Positions 61,304-64,000 of a stretch of DNA of 64,000 nucleotides are shown one piece after another (position 1 is the stretch's first letter; each line of letters starts with the position of its first letter). Below the pieces are notes generated by a model that was not told the origin of the DNA, made no database searches, and saw nothing but the letters and a program-made list of their open reading frames with translations. The position numbers were made by a program, and so were the translations under genes. This DNA is from Nematostella vectensis (Eukaryota > Cnidaria > Anthozoa > Actiniaria > Edwardsiidae), in NCBI RefSeq assembly GCF_932526225.1, contig NC_064035.1, positions 9,039,296 through 9,103,295 on the forward strand, in the 5' to 3' direction.

Positions 61304-62435
61304 ACACACAACAGCCGAAGATCCACTTTCGGTTATCAATAGACGTGCTATTTGTAGACAAAACTTAAAGCATAAGCTTGATCACTCTAGTAGCCAAATC
61401 CGACAATAAACTTTCTGTGGAGATACTTATTAAGCCATAAATTTTTTTATTAAGCCATAAAAAATAGCTTTTAGCGTCTCCCCCCCCCCCCCTCGAGGGC
61501 AAAAGCTGGGTCTATTTTTTTCGGATTTCGCACCCCCAAGAAAAATCCTGGGTACGGGCCTGTAAAATGTTTAATATTTGTATAGCGCAAACATAACATC
61601 GTGGGACATGATCAGACGTGCTTCACATGCCACTGAAGTTATTTATCAGTGTGTGAACACAGACTAATCCAAGCAGTTTCCATTATTTGAGTTATTGTGT
61701 AATCACTGAAGATGGTACCACGAGCCAGCGTCCCCAGCGGTTCTTTTACGTCCCCTTATACAGGTTAATGATGTACGGTGAGAGACGATACCTCTGCCTT
61801 AACGTCCTTATCCGCGAAGAGGAGGGAATCACAGTCCCCTTGTAGATGCTCTAATACAAGACCTGGATGTTACCCTTACCCCAGCTGAATGCGGGCAATT
61901 AAGCCCTTCATCGCCAGCTCACCTGTCGCACAAGTAGAAGTAAAGCATAATAATGCCGAGCTTCGCCATGTACCGCATAACAGGATACATAGACTCTGAG
62001 TACACCCAGTGTAGCGAGTAGCTCTCGTGCCCGCCGGGCGTGGTCGCCTCTACGCCTGAGGATAGGGGGGGGGGTTTCTTTCAGATAATGCATAATCAGT
62101 GAGTTCAGTGAGATCGACTGTTTTCATACCAGCTGTGCCGTCTTGCTCTGAGGGGGGCCACATTCGGCGACAGACAAACATGATAATAAATAACACAAAA
62201 CTAGAAAGATGAAAAGAATATAAATGTCAAAGTCTTGAACAACAATTTTGAGCTTCAAAGTATCAAATGTCTATTTTTCTTGCTGTATTCAACTGAGTTA
62301 TAGTACACACCACGTGACAAAGACTGCAAAAGTGTTGTATTGAAGTTGGGTAATTCGTGGTGTTGGAAGACAGCAGGAAGCATCATTCACTTGCATGTAG
62401 CGGTTGCAGTAAAAGTTTAATAAGAAGTCAAGCTC
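51520..62435 (-). CDS. CASD1: CASD1-type sialic-acid O-acetyltransferase, N-terminus missing
   Basis: Golgi multi-pass enzyme that in vertebrates makes 9-O-acetyl sialic acid; related Cas1 proteins acetylate polysaccharides in fungi. Thirteen exons join in phase (1575 nt, 524 residues plus stop): 62435-62311, 62200-62130, 62055-61923, 60959-60851, 58377-58288, 54973-54854, 53818-53662, 53336-53257, 53046-52942, 52673-52533, 52418-52341, 52106-52014 and 51792-51520. Landmarks: LLNFYCNRY followed by SCC; a first membrane helix before [103 protein letters not shown]; and [19 protein letters not shown]. The window holds the membrane part. The lumenal SGNH domain with the catalytic Ser, Asp and His is upstream of 64000. 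The donor of the first exon (GTGTGT) is the least certain junction. Introns hold many repeats. Confidence 0.94.
52723..52950 (-). repeat. Partial duplications of the CASD1 exon ending at 52942
   Basis: Two decayed copies (units starting 52723 and 52810) of the last ~45 bases of this exon plus its donor and following intron bases; the real one ends at 52942. Read in the original frame the copies give ENDSGF(L/F)SWLDRY followed by GTAAGC, against [17 protein letters not shown] in the real exon. There is an AG before each copy, but in the phase needed each would meet a stop, so they look non-functional. Confidence 0.85.
55000..55755. repeat. GATGGTGATGACAGTAAT microsatellite/minisatellite
   Basis: Imperfect repetition of GATGGTGATGACAGTAAT with 3-bp and 6-bp variants, in the CASD1 intron between 54973 and 58288. 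All triplet-based, hence open frames on both strands of over 250 codons that are not genes. Confidence 0.93.
56015..56130. repeat. 19-bp minisatellite
   Basis: About six copies of GACCTAATTAGTAACAAGT, inside the 1.66-kb element. Confidence 0.9.
56256..56790. mobile_element. 535-bp TIR element with TTAA flanks
   Basis: More than 100 bp of near-perfect inverted repeat, for example AGCATAAGATAAGAGAGGG at the left and CCCTCTCTTATCTTATGCT at the right, continuing through ATGTCGATTCCGAATC and CACCACCCCACCACTGCGC. TTAA lies on both sides (56252-56255 and 56791-56794). The arms are very similar, so the insertion is recent. It is nested in the 1.66-kb element. Confidence 0.85.
58208..58310 (-). repeat. 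34-bp triplication of a CASD1 exon end and donor
   Basis: Three exact donors lie 34 bp apart (exon ends at 58288, 58254 and 58220). On the minus strand each unit reads CACTATATAGGAGCTAGTCA then G, followed by GTATGGACACACG. Only the first donor (58288) keeps the frame; the other two add 34 or 68 nt and meet an in-frame TAG. Confidence 0.92.
58805..60800. repeat. 26-bp GC-rich minisatellite, about 77 copies
   Basis: Unit CCCCACCCCCTGCTACGGCC plus CTGTGC. Because 26 is not a multiple of 3, all three plus frames cycle through the same 26-residue repeat ([19 protein letters not shown] and so on), with open frames up to 422 codons. It lies inside a CASD1 intron on the strand opposite to the gene; no start or splice context supports translation. 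Confidence 0.95.
61206..61562. mobile_element. 357-bp MITE, CAGGCCCG ends, TAAAA target site
   Basis: The ends CAGGCCCGTAACC and GGGTACGGGCCTG are inverted; TAAAA lies on both sides (61201-61205 and 61563-61567). The interior has a long C-run followed by a CA microsatellite (61248-61309). The word AATCCTGGGTACG near its right end also occurs at 41304-41318, a probable fragment of the same family in a DTD1 intron. Confidence 0.75.
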
Positions 62436-62589
62436 CTAAAAGAAAGGGGAGTTAGCAGAGTAAAAAAAGTTAGAATGGGCCCTGCTGTGTGAGCGACATA
62501 TTTTGGAATCAACAGGTATATATACAAAAAGTATATACTGTTTCTAAGTACTCTGACATGAATAACTAAGGGGCTACACGGAATACACC

Positions 62590-64000
62590 TTCAACCACAC
62601 CTATCAGGTCAATAACAGGGAAGTGTATCAACACTCATCCGTAACACCTACCACATCTATTACAGGTAAGTATATCAACACTCATCCGTAACACCTACCA
62701 CATCTATCACAGGGAAGACTATCAACACTCATCCGTAACACCTTCCACATCTATAACAGTGAAGTCTATCAACACACATCCATCACACCTACCACATCTA
62801 TAACAGGTAAGTCTATCAACGCTCATCCGCCACACCTACCACATCTGTTACAGGTAAGTCTATGAATACTCATCCATCACACCTACCACATCTATCACAG
62901 GGAAGTGTATCAACACTCATCCGTCACACCTACCACATCTATAACAGGGATGTCTATCAACACTCATTCATCACACCTACCACATCTATTACAGGTAAGT
63001 CTATCAACACTCATCCGTCACACCTACCACATCTATCACAGGGAAGTCTATGAACACTCATCCATCACACCTACCACATCTATCACAGGGAAGACTATCA
63101 ACACTCATCCGTAACACATTCCACATCTATCACAGGGAAGACTATCAACACTCATCCGTAACACATCCCACATCTATCACAGGGAAGTGTATCAACACTC
63201 ATCTGTAACACCTACCACATCTATTACAGGTAAGTCTATGAACACTCATCCATCACACCTACCACATCTATCACAGGGAAGTCTATGAACACTCATCCAT
63301 CACACCTACCACATCAATTACAGGGAAGACTATCAACACTCATCCGTAACATCTTCCACATCTATCACAGGGATGTCTATCAACACTCAACCGTCACACC
63401 TACCACATCTATAACAGGGAAGTCTATCAACACTCATCCGTCACACCTACCACATCTATTACTGGCGCCCGTTTCTCGAAACACCCGAGAATTCTCGGGC
63501 CCGAAAACTTTATTTTGCATTTTTGCTCAAAATTTAGCATGTTTTCCTTCTGGAGAACCGCTTTCGTGTTTTAGAAACAGTTTAAACTTCCTCTTGGTTC
63601 GTATTCCAAATGATTACGCTCAATAGGGCTATTTTCGAAGTTTTACTAAACCAAAAAGTTACCCGAAAAGTATCGGGTGACTGCAAGGTCCCGAGAACTT
63701 TCTTAATATTTTAGCCATGTGAATTTCGGGCCCGAGAAGTTCGGGAAAGATCAAAATCTATAAAACCAAAAAGAGGATTATCCTTCACATGAATCTTTGT
63801 GGTAAAATACGATGTTTGACTATATTTCAACACATTTAGATACCATAAATTTTAAAGGAATAAGCCAGCTTTTGAAATTTAAGGAATAAAACGTTTTCGG
63901 GCCCAAGAATTCTCGGGTGTTTCGAGAAACGGGCCCCAGGTAAGTCTATGAACACTCATCCGTAACACCTACCACATCTATTACAGGTAAGTCTATCAAC
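62590..64000. repeat. 47-bp minisatellite, interrupted by a TIR element
   Basis: About 20 copies of ACACCTACCACATCTATCAC plus AGGGAAGTCTATCAACACTCATCCGTC in the CASD1 intron upstream of 62435, continuing past the window. Many copies contain CAGGTAAGT, a perfect donor on the strand opposite to CASD1. The array is split by the element at 63473-63938. Confidence 0.93.
63473..63938. mobile_element. CGTTTCTCGAAAC-type TIR element, copy B
   Basis: Same ends as copy A at 23930-24397: GGCGCCCGTTTCTCGAAAC at the left, GTTTCGAGAAACGGGCCCC at the right, with similar interior. It is inserted within a 47-bp repeat unit (CTATTAC before, AGGTAAGTC after), so it is younger than the array. Confidence 0.85.

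Overview
This is nuclear DNA of an animal. Evidence: genes split into 60-220 bp exons with GT-AG (and a few GC-AG) introns, TATA-box promoters with non-coding first exons, many terminal-inverted-repeat (TIR) DNA elements, the tail of a non-LTR retrotransposon, and many intronic minisatellites. The proteins are metazoan-type (SLC5 sodium/solute cotransporter, CASD1, DTD1). An early-branching invertebrate such as an anthozoan cnidarian fits best, but the sequence does not prove the taxon.

Layout. 0-12 kb: an SLC5A (SGLT-type) gene on the minus strand, 13 coding exons reconstructed with consistent phases; its 3' end runs off the left edge. 12-14 kb: a Harbinger-like element with a second one nested inside. 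15-34 kb: four small secreted-peptide genes on alternating strands (-,+,-,+). Most share a non-coding first exon, a second exon starting just before the ATG, and a mature start of the type (G/A)-H-x-x-(I/V). 34.5-37.1 kb: a CT-rich minisatellite. 39.3-42.2 kb: a complete DTD1 gene (D-aminoacyl-tRNA deacylase), plus strand. 42.4-45.2 kb: a 31-bp minisatellite. 45.4-48.8 kb: a minus-strand gene for a protein with two N-terminal membrane segments, a K/E-rich coiled coil and a Ser/Pro-rich tail. 49.5 kb: a retrotransposon tail. 51.5-62.4 kb and off the right edge: CASD1 (sialic-acid O-acetyltransferase family), minus strand, 13 exons reconstructed.

The most unusual structural feature is that several minisatellites in SLC5A and CASD1 are made from the neighbouring exon edge. 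The repeat units carry copies of the real 5' or 3' splice site, or of the last codons and stop, so rows of decoy splice sites lie beside the functional one. The most interesting biological candidate is the secreted-peptide cluster. One member has a short peptide ending Pro-Gly-Gly-Lys-Arg close after the signal peptide, which recalls GnRH/AKH-type precursors. Long open frames inside the arrays (486, 422 and 263 codons and others) come from repeat periodicity and are not called as genes.
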